A DNA stretch of 59,442 nt from Photobacterium lucens (GTDB lineage: Bacteria; Pseudomonadota; Gammaproteobacteria; Enterobacterales; Vibrionaceae), in assembly GCF_009873615.1 (NCBI RefSeq), contig NZ_SSMG01000471.1, forward strand, positions 1-59,442, given 5' to 3'. This document shows, in pieces, positions 1 through 7,668 of this stretch. Both the position numbers and the translations under genes were made by a program. How positions within the stretch are numbered: the first letter of the stretch is position 1; every line of letters begins with the position of its first letter. Under the pieces are notes generated by a model, which ran no database searches, was not told the origin of the DNA, and worked only from the letters and a program-made list of their open reading frames with translations.

Positions 1-74
1 CCTGACTCCGATTGAATATCGAAATCAGGCCTTACAAGCCGCTTAACCGAAATGTCCAACTTTATGGGGTCACA
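1..74 (+). mobile_element. Right end of an IS3-family-like insertion sequence (rest lies outside the window)
   Basis: The first 46 bases encode a typical C-terminal tail of an IS3-type OrfB transposase, and about 10 bp after its stop comes a sequence resembling an IS3-family right terminal repeat (bases 52-74), ending in CA as these elements do. The inverse reads TGTGACCCCATAAAG, a left-end-like sequence. The outer boundary (72 or 74) and the target duplication cannot be fixed without the left end. The family assignment is an inference from the short tail and the terminal sequence. Confidence 0.6.
2..46 (+). CDS. 3' end of IS3-type transposase OrfB (partial)
   Basis: Only the last 14 codons and the stop are in the window. 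They read LTPIEYRNQALQAA, which fits the integrase-core C-terminus of IS3-family OrfB proteins, where a motif like SPxEYR or TPxEYR is followed by a short tail. Whether the transposase upstream is intact cannot be judged. The call rests on this short motif together with the terminal-repeat-like sequence directly downstream. Confidence 0.5.
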   Translation: MTPIEYRNQALQAA

Positions 75-124
75 TCATAGCGGGGCTTTTCATTTCTTGC
101 GGGTAATCATTCTGCTCTTATTGA

Positions 125-152
125 AAAGCCTCACTGGAAACAGTGAGGCTTT
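125..152. terminator. Intrinsic terminator, probably bidirectional
   Basis: A perfect 12-bp stem (AAAGCCTCACTG and its complement) closes on a GAAA tetraloop. A T-rich tract follows on the plus strand and an A-rich flank gives T residues on the minus strand. It can end transcription leaving the IS element and transcription of the minus-strand gene at 296-682. Confidence 0.8.
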
Positions 153-295
153 GTTGTTATTTATTAGATATAAAAATAGTGAAGATGATGTGAGGACCTC
201 CTTTCCTATCTTATTTGGCTTTTATCTCTCAAAAAGCGGTGAGCATTGGTAATGATAAATGGGTTACCTCCTTGCTCTGATTTGATAGTTATTGA

Positions 296-682
296 CTAAA
301 TTTGCTCATATAAACCTGTATGAAGGATCTCCTTTTGTTGTTGATCACTTTTATTCCGTTGGTATGCACGATAATGCGATACGAAATAAGTGATAAGTAC
401 TGAGAAGAATGCGTAAGCAACTAAAAAGGTAATAGGTGAGTGAATTAAGCTACTTGAAAATACCCAAATAACACCACTAACGGTAATAGCTAGTTTAGTG
501 ATAACGGCAAGTACTAAATATGTCATAACATATTGAGGTTGGCGTATTGCTTGGTATGCAATGAGATAGCTGGCGCCAACTGCAATAATGGCAAGGCTAA
601 AACCGATGGTAAAAGAGTGGAAATGTTCGGTGAATAATATTGCTAACATTAAAATAATAACGCTGAATATAAGCTTTTTCAT
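296..682 (-). CDS. Small integral membrane protein of unknown function
   Basis: I do not recognise this 128-residue protein. It is strongly hydrophobic, with about four predicted membrane spans near residues 3-20, 23-43, 53-75 and 83-104. A polar, Lys/Gln-rich C-terminal tail of about 24 residues follows. The ATG is preceded by a good GAGGGA ribosome binding site at normal spacing. It lies on the same strand as the chitin operon but beyond that operon's terminator, so it is probably transcribed separately. No catalytic motif is visible. The general shape recalls AtpI-like small membrane proteins, but I cannot support that as an assignment. Confidence 0.65.
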   Translation of the reverse strand: MKKLIFSVIILMLAILFTEHFHSFTIGFSLAIIAVGASYLIAYQAIRQPQYVMTYLVLAVITKLAITVSGVIWVFSSSLIHSPITFLVAYAFFSVLITYFVSHYRAYQRNKSDQQQKEILHTGLYEQI

Positions 683-856
683 ACCGATCCCTCTTCTTTA
701 CGATAATTGGAATACCTATTAATAGTGAACTCAAAATAGCGTTTTGTATGTGATGGCAAGCGTGAATTTTCAGGAATGTTAAGGCGCATTTTATAAATGT
801 GCAGGAGATCGAATTTTATTGTTGAGGCGTGAGATTGAGTAGATTACAGAAGAAAA

Positions 857-878
857 AGGGTAACCTGACGGTTACCCT
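857..878 (-). terminator. Terminator at the end of the chitin-oligosaccharide operon
   Basis: A nine-bp stem, AGGGTAACC paired with GGTTACCCT around a TGAC loop, is followed on the minus strand by TTTTTCTTCT. It lies about 50 bp after the stop codon of the phosphohexomutase gene and closes the ten-gene operon. Confidence 0.85.
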
Positions 879-925
879 CTAGCAAAGATCGAAACTACTG
901 ATCTGCTAAAACAACAGCTATGTTT

Positions 926-2338
926 TTAAACAGAAAGGAATGTTTTTAATTGTGCAAGTACCGCTTCGGCTTGCGGTTGATCTTCCATTTCAACAAAAAT
1001 ACGAAGTAATGGCTCTGTACCTGAGAAACGTGCAATCGCCCAACCACCATTCTTAAAGTAAACTTTAGCCCCATCGGCATAGCTAACTTTTTCGATTTCA
1101 TAGTCAAAATCAGGCAGTGCTTTTTCTACATAGATCTTGTTGTACAGGCGGTCACGATCAGCCGATTTAAAGGTACAATCGCCTTCTGCTGTATAGGCAT
1201 AACCAAAGCGTCCGTAGATCTCATCAAGCAACTCAGATAATTTCTTACCGGTAGAGCTGATCATTTCAACCAATAGGCTTGATGCGAATACGCCATCTTT
1301 ACCTTTGATATGACCACGGATCGTTAGACCACCAGAGCTTTCACCACCGATCAAAGAATCATCGGCTTCCATTTGTGAGCTGATGTGTTTAAAGCCAACA
1401 GGCACTTCAAACGATTTCTCACCATAGGCAGCTGCTACTTTATCAAGTAGGTGTGTCGTTGCGATATTACGAACAACTGAGCCTTTCCAGCCTTTGTATT
1501 CGAGTAGGTAGTAGTAAAGTAGTAGTAGCACTTCGTTCGGATGAATGAAGTTACCTTTCTCGTCAATGATACCTAAACGGTCAGCGTCACCATCAGTACC
1601 AATACCGATGTCATAACCTTCGTTGGCTACGAGGTGTTTCAAACGGTACAGTGTTGCAGCACTTGGTGATGGCATTAAGCCACCAAAGCCTGGGTTTTCA
1701 CTGTCATTGATCACGTCAACGTCACAACGACCAGTAATTAGGACGGTTTGTAGGGCGTTTTTCGCCACACCAAACATTGGATCGATAAGCACACGTAAGT
1801 TAGCTTTTTTGATCGCTTCCATATCGATAAAGTTAATGATCGAATCAACGAATTCGTTCATCGGGTTGATCACTTCAATTAACTTATCGTTTTCTGCTTG
1901 CTCAAAATCGACACGCTTGACATCAGCATCGGTTAACACGGCAATTTGTTGCTCGATTTTTTGAGTAATGATCTCATCAGCATCACGACCACCTTCAATG
2001 AAGACTTTGATGCCGTTGTAATCGGCAGGGTTGTGAGATGCTGTGATACATGCAGAGTAGGTTGCCCCAGTTTCTTTGGCTTTAAACATTACCACTGGTG
2101 TTGGGACAAACTTATTGATGAAGCTACATTTAATGTTGTTGCCTGCTAATACTTCAGCAAACCATGTTGCAGCTTTGTCAGATAGAAAACGACGGTCGTA
2201 ACCAATAATGAAGCCATTTTCAGTGACTGACTCTTTGATCATGATGTTGGCAATGGCTTGAGCAACTAAACGAACATTGGCTTGAGTAAACTCTTCACCA
2301 ATGAAGGCACGCCATCCACCGGTTCCAAATTGGATCAT
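926..2338 (-). CDS. Phosphohexomutase (GlcNAc-1-P to GlcNAc-6-P) of the chitin operon
   Basis: This is an alpha-D-phosphohexomutase of 470 residues, cytoplasmic. The phosphoserine loop TASHNP (Ser101), the metal loop DGDADR (Asp249, Asp251, Asp253), the sugar-selectivity loop GGESSGG (331-337) and the phosphate-binding SGTEP near 439-443 are all present. By sequence it would be annotated phosphoglucomutase/phosphomannomutase. Its position directly after chitobiose phosphorylase implies that it isomerises the GlcNAc-1-phosphate released by that enzyme to GlcNAc-6-phosphate, as proposed for the equivalent Vibrio gene. The start has an AGGAG site about ten bases upstream. It is the last gene of the operon. 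Confidence 0.9.
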   Translation of the reverse strand: MIQFGTGGWRAFIGEEFTQANVRLVAQAIANIMIKESVTENGFIIGYDRRFLSDKAATWFAEVLAGNNIKCSFINKFVPTPVVMFKAKETGATYSACITASHNPADYNGIKVFIEGGRDADEIITQKIEQQIAVLTDADVKRVDFEQAENDKLIEVINPMNEFVDSIINFIDMEAIKKANLRVLIDPMFGVAKNALQTVLITGRCDVDVINDSENPGFGGLMPSPSAATLYRLKHLVANEGYDIGIGTDGDADRLGIIDEKGNFIHPNEVLLLLYYYLLEYKGWKGSVVRNIATTHLLDKVAAAYGEKSFEVPVGFKHISSQMEADDSLIGGESSGGLTIRGHIKGKDGVFASSLLVEMISSTGKKLSELLDEIYGRFGYAYTAEGDCTFKSADRDRLYNKIYVEKALPDFDYEIEKVSYADGAKVYFKNGGWAIARFSGTEPLLRIFVEMEDQPQAEAVLAQLKTFLSV

Positions 2339-2370
2339 GGAGGAACTCCTATTTCTCTCTCAAATTAAAG

Positions 2371-2391
2371 AGGGGGTGAAATCCACCCCCT
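2371..2391 (-). other. Intercistronic hairpin between chbP and the phosphohexomutase gene
   Basis: A perfect 8-bp stem, AGGGGGTG with CACCCCCT and a five-base loop, lies in the 60-bp gap between the two genes. No true T-run follows on the minus strand (CTTTAATTT), so read-through is expected. It is more likely an mRNA processing or stability element, or a partial attenuator, than a full terminator. Confidence 0.6.
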
Positions 2392-2398
2392 AACATTA

Positions 2399-4804
2399 TT
2401 AGCCCATTACCACTGTAACAGTGTTTACTGAACCTTCAGCTTGTGGTGCGATTGCGCCTTCAACAGCTTCACCGTTTAATGTAATAGACTTAACGCCTTT
2501 GCTTACACCATTCGGGTTTTCAACTTTGATGTTGTATGTTGCACCGCGCCACTCACGTGTTACTTCAAAGCCAGGCCAGTTAGTTGGAATACAAGGATTA
2601 ACAGTAAGGCCTGCAAAACCAGTTTGTACACCTAGGATGAAGTTAGTTACCGCAAAATATGCCCAACCAGAGGTACCTGTTAACCATGGGTGGTTTGCAC
2701 GACCGTGATCTTGGTGATCACGACCCATGATGAACTGAACGTATGAGTATGGTTCTGCAATACGTTTTTCGATGATGTCATTTTGGTTGTATGGGTTAAG
2801 TGCGTCGTAGAACTTCATTGCACGATCACCACGGCCTAGTTTCGCTTCTGCTACCCATGCCCATGGGTTTGGATGTGAGAAGATAGCGCCGTTTTCTTTC
2901 ACGCCTTGGTATACGCGAGTTACGAAACCGATGTCATCGTTAGGTGTTGCGAATGATGGTGCATTTAGGTGCAGACCGTATTCAGAGAATAGGTTCTCAT
3001 CAACTGCATCCATTGCTTTCTCACCACGATCTTGCGATGCCATGCCAGACAGTACTGCTAGGGTATTTGATTCTAGGTGAATACGACCTTCAGTTTGTTG
3101 CGCTGTACCGATCTTGTCGCCATCTTTAGTTAGACCACGGATGTACCAGCCACCTTCGTCATCCCATAAGTGCGTTTCACACGCTTCACGAACGTTTGCT
3201 GCCATTTCAGTGTACTTAGCAACATCAGCATCGTTACCCTTGTACTTAGCAAGCTCAAGGAACTCTTGCAGAGCCCAGAAGTGTAGGAATGACACCATTG
3301 CTGATTCACCGCCACCTAGGTTTAGACAGTCGTTCCAGTCTGCACGTAGACCTTTACAAATACCTGTTTGACCTACGTATTCAGCAGAGAAATCAAGTGC
3401 TGCTTTCATGTGCTCATACACGGTTGCATCACCGCCATCCGCATATGGGATCACTTCATCAAGGAAGCTCTCTTCACCTGTCTCAGTGACATATTTACAG
3501 ATAGTTGGCACGATCCATAGGTGGTCATCAGAACAGGTATCTTCGATGCCGTGGATCTTATCAGCATCACTTGGTGTTGGTACAACTGTTGGCGATTTAG
3601 ACGGTGCAACATCTGCCATTTCTGGATCGAACCAATCAGGATCGAATAGGTGTAGGCCGTAACCTGCTTTCACTTGACCACGTAGTAAGTCAACCAGACG
3701 CTTACGAGTCATTGCTGGGTTTGAGTGAGGTACTGAGATCGCATCTTGTGCGGTATCACGGTAACCAAGGCCTGTACGACCACCAACTTCGATGAATGAT
3801 GCAAAGCGAGACCAAACCACACAGGTTTCTGCTTGGTATAGTGTCCATGCGTTGATCATGGTATCTAGACCTTCGTTTGGTGACGTCACCTTGAACTTGT
3901 TACAACGGCTGTTCCAGTGCTCTTTGATCTCTGCAAAAGCAGCATCAACAGCCGCCACGTCTTGGTATTTTTTACGTAGACGTTGGCCTTCATTTTTACC
4001 TACACCCAATACGAAGCTGAAACGCACTTCTTCGCCTGGTTGGATAGTAAATTGCTTGTGTAGTGAGCCACAGTGGTTGTAACAGGTTTGAACGTGGTTA
4101 GAACAACGACCTTTCTCAACGGCAATTGGGTTCGCTTCATCACGGTACGCACCGATGAAGGTGTCACGTTGACCATCGTAGCTATCAGGATCAAAGCTTG
4201 ATGCTAGGTAGTAGTAACCTTCTTTCTCATTCGTGTTGTAGTACAGATCGTATTCAATCACGCCATCTTCATAAGAAGTGCCTGCAGAATACAGACTCAT
4301 CTGATGGTTTTGGTTATCAGACTGAATGTGGCTGAATGAGAACTCAACAAATGAGAATGCACTGATAGTGCGCATTTCATCGCTGGTGTTTTTGATCACA
4401 ACGTCCCAAAGCTCAGCATCTTCGCCTTTCGGTACGAATAGGGTTTTGGTTGCTTCAATACCGTTGTAATCACATTTGAATTTAGAGTAAGACAGACCGT
4501 GACGTACTTCGTATGTCGCTTCGTCTAGGCTTTTAGCCACTGGCTGCCATGAGATTGACCAGTAATCGCCAGTCACATCATCACGTAGGTAAACATAGTG
4601 TCCTGGGCGATCAAATGTTGCGTTCGGACGAAATTTCGTTACGCGATTGTACTCTGGAGATTTGTAGAATGAGTAACCACCTGCGTTTTGTGAAATTACT
4701 GTACAGAACTTTTCTGTACCCAAGTAATTTGTCCATGGTGCTGGGACATCAGGGCGAGTGATAACATACTCTCTGTTGTCGTTGTCAAAATAACCGTATT
4801 TCAT
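2399..4804 (-). CDS. chbP: N,N'-diacetylchitobiose phosphorylase (GH94)
   Basis: This 801-residue GH94 enzyme splits imported (GlcNAc)2 with inorganic phosphate into GlcNAc-1-phosphate and GlcNAc in the cytoplasm. The length equals that of characterised Vibrio chitobiose phosphorylases. The active-site segment RADWNDCLNLGGG places the general-acid aspartate at Asp492, the number I recall for the V. proteolyticus enzyme. There is no signal peptide. The N-terminal beta-sandwich (about 1-270) precedes the (alpha/alpha)6 catalytic domain (about 300-740). An AAGGAT ribosome binding site precedes the ATG. It sits between the GH20 and phosphohexomutase genes, consistent with a phosphorolytic route that saves ATP. 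Confidence 0.95.
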   Translation of the reverse strand: MKYGYFDNDNREYVITRPDVPAPWTNYLGTEKFCTVISQNAGGYSFYKSPEYNRVTKFRPNATFDRPGHYVYLRDDVTGDYWSISWQPVAKSLDEATYEVRHGLSYSKFKCDYNGIEATKTLFVPKGEDAELWDVVIKNTSDEMRTISAFSFVEFSFSHIQSDNQNHQMSLYSAGTSYEDGVIEYDLYYNTNEKEGYYYLASSFDPDSYDGQRDTFIGAYRDEANPIAVEKGRCSNHVQTCYNHCGSLHKQFTIQPGEEVRFSFVLGVGKNEGQRLRKKYQDVAAVDAAFAEIKEHWNSRCNKFKVTSPNEGLDTMINAWTLYQAETCVVWSRFASFIEVGGRTGLGYRDTAQDAISVPHSNPAMTRKRLVDLLRGQVKAGYGLHLFDPDWFDPEMADVAPSKSPTVVPTPSDADKIHGIEDTCSDDHLWIVPTICKYVTETGEESFLDEVIPYADGGDATVYEHMKAALDFSAEYVGQTGICKGLRADWNDCLNLGGGESAMVSFLHFWALQEFLELAKYKGNDADVAKYTEMAANVREACETHLWDDEGGWYIRGLTKDGDKIGTAQQTEGRIHLESNTLAVLSGMASQDRGEKAMDAVDENLFSEYGLHLNAPSFATPNDDIGFVTRVYQGVKENGAIFSHPNPWAWVAEAKLGRGDRAMKFYDALNPYNQNDIIEKRIAEPYSYVQFIMGRDHQDHGRANHPWLTGTSGWAYFAVTNFILGVQTGFAGLTVNPCIPTNWPGFEVTREWRGATYNIKVENPNGVSKGVKSITLNGEAVEGAIAPQAEGSVNTVTVVMG

Positions 4805-4845
4805 TGCTTTCTAATCCTTAAAAAATTTCACTCTACTGTGCGTGG

Positions 4846-6774
4846 TTATTCACAGTGGCGGTAATTAATTCCCGCCTTGTCCAGGTAGCTAAGTTGACCT
4901 TTTAAACGAGCTCTGAAGTCATCCCAGTTACGATGTTTTGGTTCGCTCCAGCAAATCTCCGAGACAGCTAGTAAGCGTGGGTAAATCATATATTCAAATC
5001 GACTTTGGTTATTTACTAATTCTGACCAAAGTGCGGTTTGAATGCCTAAAATGTGCTTCCGCTCAGAATTTTGTTCTGAGAGATCGCTAAGTGGGTAATA
5101 ATTGTAAACTTTATCTAGTGGTAACTTGCCAGCCCAATCAACCCCAGCTTCATCTGCTGAGTAACCTTGAGCTAGATCGAGGTACGTAGCTTGCGCTGGC
5201 TGCATCACAATGTCATAGCCTTTTTGGATACACTCCAATCCAGCCTGTTCACTTTGCCATGAGAAGATGATGGTATTTTTACTGACCTTCTCACCATGGG
5301 TTGCTTCTTCCCAGCCCATCATGCGTTTGCCTTTACTTTCAATTAACTCTTCAGCAAAACGCAGTAGGTGACCTTGCAGCTCTTTCGGATCTTGGTAGCC
5401 ATGCTCAGCCATCAGTTTTTGACAAGCAGGGCTATCTGTCCATACACCAACAGGGACTTCATCGGCACCAATATGGATGTAAGGCGCTGGGAATAACTCA
5501 CAGACTTCATTTAAGACATTACTAATAAAGCTGTAAGTGCCTTTAAGTGCAGGAGATAAGATGTTATCGCTGTAGTTTTGAATGCTGCGATAAACCGATT
5601 TATCTTCCGGATCAATTAACAGATCGGGTAGTGATAAGATTGCAGCTCGGCAATGCCCTGGAATGTCAATTTCAGGAATGATCATGATCCCACGCTCATC
5701 GGCATAAGCGATCACATCTTTAATTTCTTGCTTGGAGTAAAAGCCACCATAGCGTTGAGAAATCGTAGTGAACTGCGGCAAAATGGCTTCATTTGGACCA
5801 CGCCATGCGCCAATTCGAGTAAGCTCAGGGTAGGCATCAATTTCAATTCGCCAGCCTTCGTCATCGGTGAGATGCCAATGGAAGGTATTAAATTTATAGC
5901 GAGCCAGTTGATCAATAAGGTGCTTGATACGCTCTACAGGGTGAAAGTGGCGACCACAATCGAGCATCATGCCGCGATAGCCATAATGAGGTTGATCATC
6001 AATATCAACCATTGGAATAGCATAGGCACTATCAGCTTTATGTGACGGTAGACTCGGCATTAATTGCAATAGGCTAGACGTCGCATAGACAAAGCCTGCA
6101 GCAGAATTGGCTTGGATCCAAATATTGTCGCTTTCAACTAATAGGCGATAGCCTTCATCGGCAATATCTTTATTTAAGGCATAATGAATATTGCCAGTTT
6201 GACTTATCGCAATGGATTCATTAGTGCTCTTTTTAAATTCTGCTTGTAGCCAATTAACAGCACCTTGCGCCAGTATTGGTGGCGTCGTAATGGTTGTATG
6301 TCGGTTGATGTAAAAATAGCCTTGCAACCTTGCCATTTTGTTTGGCTTTGGGAGCAACGCAATTTCAGCCGCTTGCTCTGGTAGCGGGGTGTTGTAACGC
6401 TCAACGGCTGGTTGGTCGAGATCAATACGGCTAATATCGACACTAATAGGCTGGATGAATTCATCCGCTGATGCGATTGAGATGAAAGCATCTAAGATCC
6501 CATCATCATAAAGCGTAAATTGTGCGGTACCGACGGTAAACTCAGTATAAAACAGCCCATTTGCCGCTAAATCATCCGTTTGGGTAATCGTGCAGTAACT
6601 TCCTGTTTGACTCACTGCACCGTTAGATAAGCTCGCAGGTCTTACATAGCGATTAAATAAAAAATGTAACGACCAATCTTTAAGTGGCTTATCCGTTAAA
6701 TTATGTAAACTTAAGGCAAAACGAGACTCAGATTCGCTTTTATTAATAACTGTGAAATCAAGGCGGTAACTCAT
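4846..6774 (-). CDS. Beta-N-acetylhexosaminidase (GH20), cytoplasmic
   Basis: This 642-residue GH20 enzyme has a divergent N-terminal domain (about 1-140), a GH20b-like domain (about 140-255) and the catalytic barrel. HWHLTDDEGWR lies at about 299-309 and the catalytic pair Asp438-Glu439 lies in HIGADEVP. No signal peptide is visible, so it should trim GlcNAc from short oligosaccharides after import. It is preceded by a strong AAGGGGG ribosome binding site that overlaps the region just after the gspK stop. It is in the same operon as the transporter and the phosphorylase. The precise preference (GlcNAc versus partly deacetylated ends) cannot be read from sequence. Confidence 0.93.
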   Translation of the reverse strand: MSYRLDFTVINKSESESRFALSLHNLTDKPLKDWSLHFLFNRYVRPASLSNGAVSQTGSYCTITQTDDLAANGLFYTEFTVGTAQFTLYDDGILDAFISIASADEFIQPISVDISRIDLDQPAVERYNTPLPEQAAEIALLPKPNKMARLQGYFYINRHTTITTPPILAQGAVNWLQAEFKKSTNESIAISQTGNIHYALNKDIADEGYRLLVESDNIWIQANSAAGFVYATSSLLQLMPSLPSHKADSAYAIPMVDIDDQPHYGYRGMMLDCGRHFHPVERIKHLIDQLARYKFNTFHWHLTDDEGWRIEIDAYPELTRIGAWRGPNEAILPQFTTISQRYGGFYSKQEIKDVIAYADERGIMIIPEIDIPGHCRAAILSLPDLLIDPEDKSVYRSIQNYSDNILSPALKGTYSFISNVLNEVCELFPAPYIHIGADEVPVGVWTDSPACQKLMAEHGYQDPKELQGHLLRFAEELIESKGKRMMGWEEATHGEKVSKNTIIFSWQSEQAGLECIQKGYDIVMQPAQATYLDLAQGYSADEAGVDWAGKLPLDKVYNYYPLSDLSEQNSERKHILGIQTALWSELVNNQSRFEYMIYPRLLAVSEICWSEPKHRNWDDFRARLKGQLSYLDKAGINYRHCE

Positions 6775-6783
6775 TATTCCCCC

Positions 6784-7668
6784 TTACAGTTGATATAAAT
6801 TGTGATTGCCACGAGCCATAGCAATCGCACCATCCATTGCGTCCCCTTGTGGGGTTGCAATGCGTTGTTGCAGAGGTGGAACGAGCCAAGCATGAATGCG
6901 CTCTGCAATACTACCCATTAAACAGATCTTATCGGCGCCACGTTGGATCAGGGCGTTCATCCACATTTCAATATCAGCGGCCGTTTGCGATAGCATCTCA
7001 ACCGCTAATTTGTCACCTTGTGCTGCATGAGCAAAAATACTTGGTGAGAACTGACCGTAATCACAAGGGCGAGCCGTTTTTGACCATGACACGATGTTAT
7101 CGACATCATGATTAAAATATTCGAGTACAGAGCGTGCCAATGGTGTTTGTTCCACAATGCCATCTACACTTAATAGCACTTGTTGGATCAGGCGTAGCCC
7201 CATCACTGCACCACCGCCTTGATCGGAGATCGGGAATTCACGACCGCCAACCACATGTTGTTGACCATCTTTTAATAAGATCCCACAAGAGCCAGTGCCT
7301 GCAATTAAGATCGCACCATCTTTACCGCCCCAAGCCCCTAAACACGCACCATAAGCATCAGTGTTTAAGGTGATTGCACCATAAGGATGAGGTTGCTTCA
7401 TAAAGGCGTACCAAGCGTCTTGTTGCTCAGCCCCAGCAAGGGCAAGTCCAACTGACATTTGACGAAAATGGCTGCTATTAAGTCCTGCTTGCTCAGCTGC
7501 GGTAGCAATTGCGTCATTGATTGATGCCATTGCAACACTGCTGCCTAATAAGATATTGGCACTGCCGGTTTTCGCTTCACCTAAGGTGTTGCTATTGATA
7601 TCGCAAATACGGGCACGACAAGACGTACCACCGCCATCAACGCCCACTAAGTAACGAATATCAGCCAT
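6784..7668 (-). CDS. gspK: Glucosamine kinase (BadF/BadG/GspK family)
   Basis: This is a 294-residue ATPase of the BadF/BadG/BcrA fold, matching the length I recall for the Vibrio glucosamine-specific kinase GspK. The N-terminal phosphate loop GVDGGGTSCRARI and the second glycine-rich ATP loop ILIAGTGSCGILL are clear. It would phosphorylate GlcN (possibly GlcNAc) released in the cytoplasm. A longer reading frame extends 60 codons further upstream, but those residues match no kinase. The ATG chosen here has an AAGGAG site and overlaps the GH9 stop by eight bases. Its place directly after a GH9 exo-glucosaminidase supports glucosamine as the substrate. Confidence 0.92.
   Translation of the reverse strand: MADIRYLVGVDGGGTSCRARICDINSNTLGEAKTGSANILLGSSVAMASINDAIATAAEQAGLNSSHFRQMSVGLALAGAEQQDAWYAFMKQPHPYGAITLNTDAYGACLGAWGGKDGAILIAGTGSCGILLKDGQQHVVGGREFPISDQGGGAVMGLRLIQQVLLSVDGIVEQTPLARSVLEYFNHDVDNIVSWSKTARPCDYGQFSPSIFAHAAQGDKLAVEMLSQTAADIEMWMNALIQRGADKICLMGSIAERIHAWLVPPLQQRIATPQGDAMDGAIAMARGNHNLYQL

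Noticed and set aside
52-252. 66-codon frame running out of the IS end through the terminator
   Set aside because: It crosses the IS boundary and an intrinsic terminator and resembles no protein.
5653-6045. 130-codon open frame antisense to the GH20 gene
   Set aside because: A shadow of a strongly conserved gene on the other strand, without ribosome binding site or recognisable protein.
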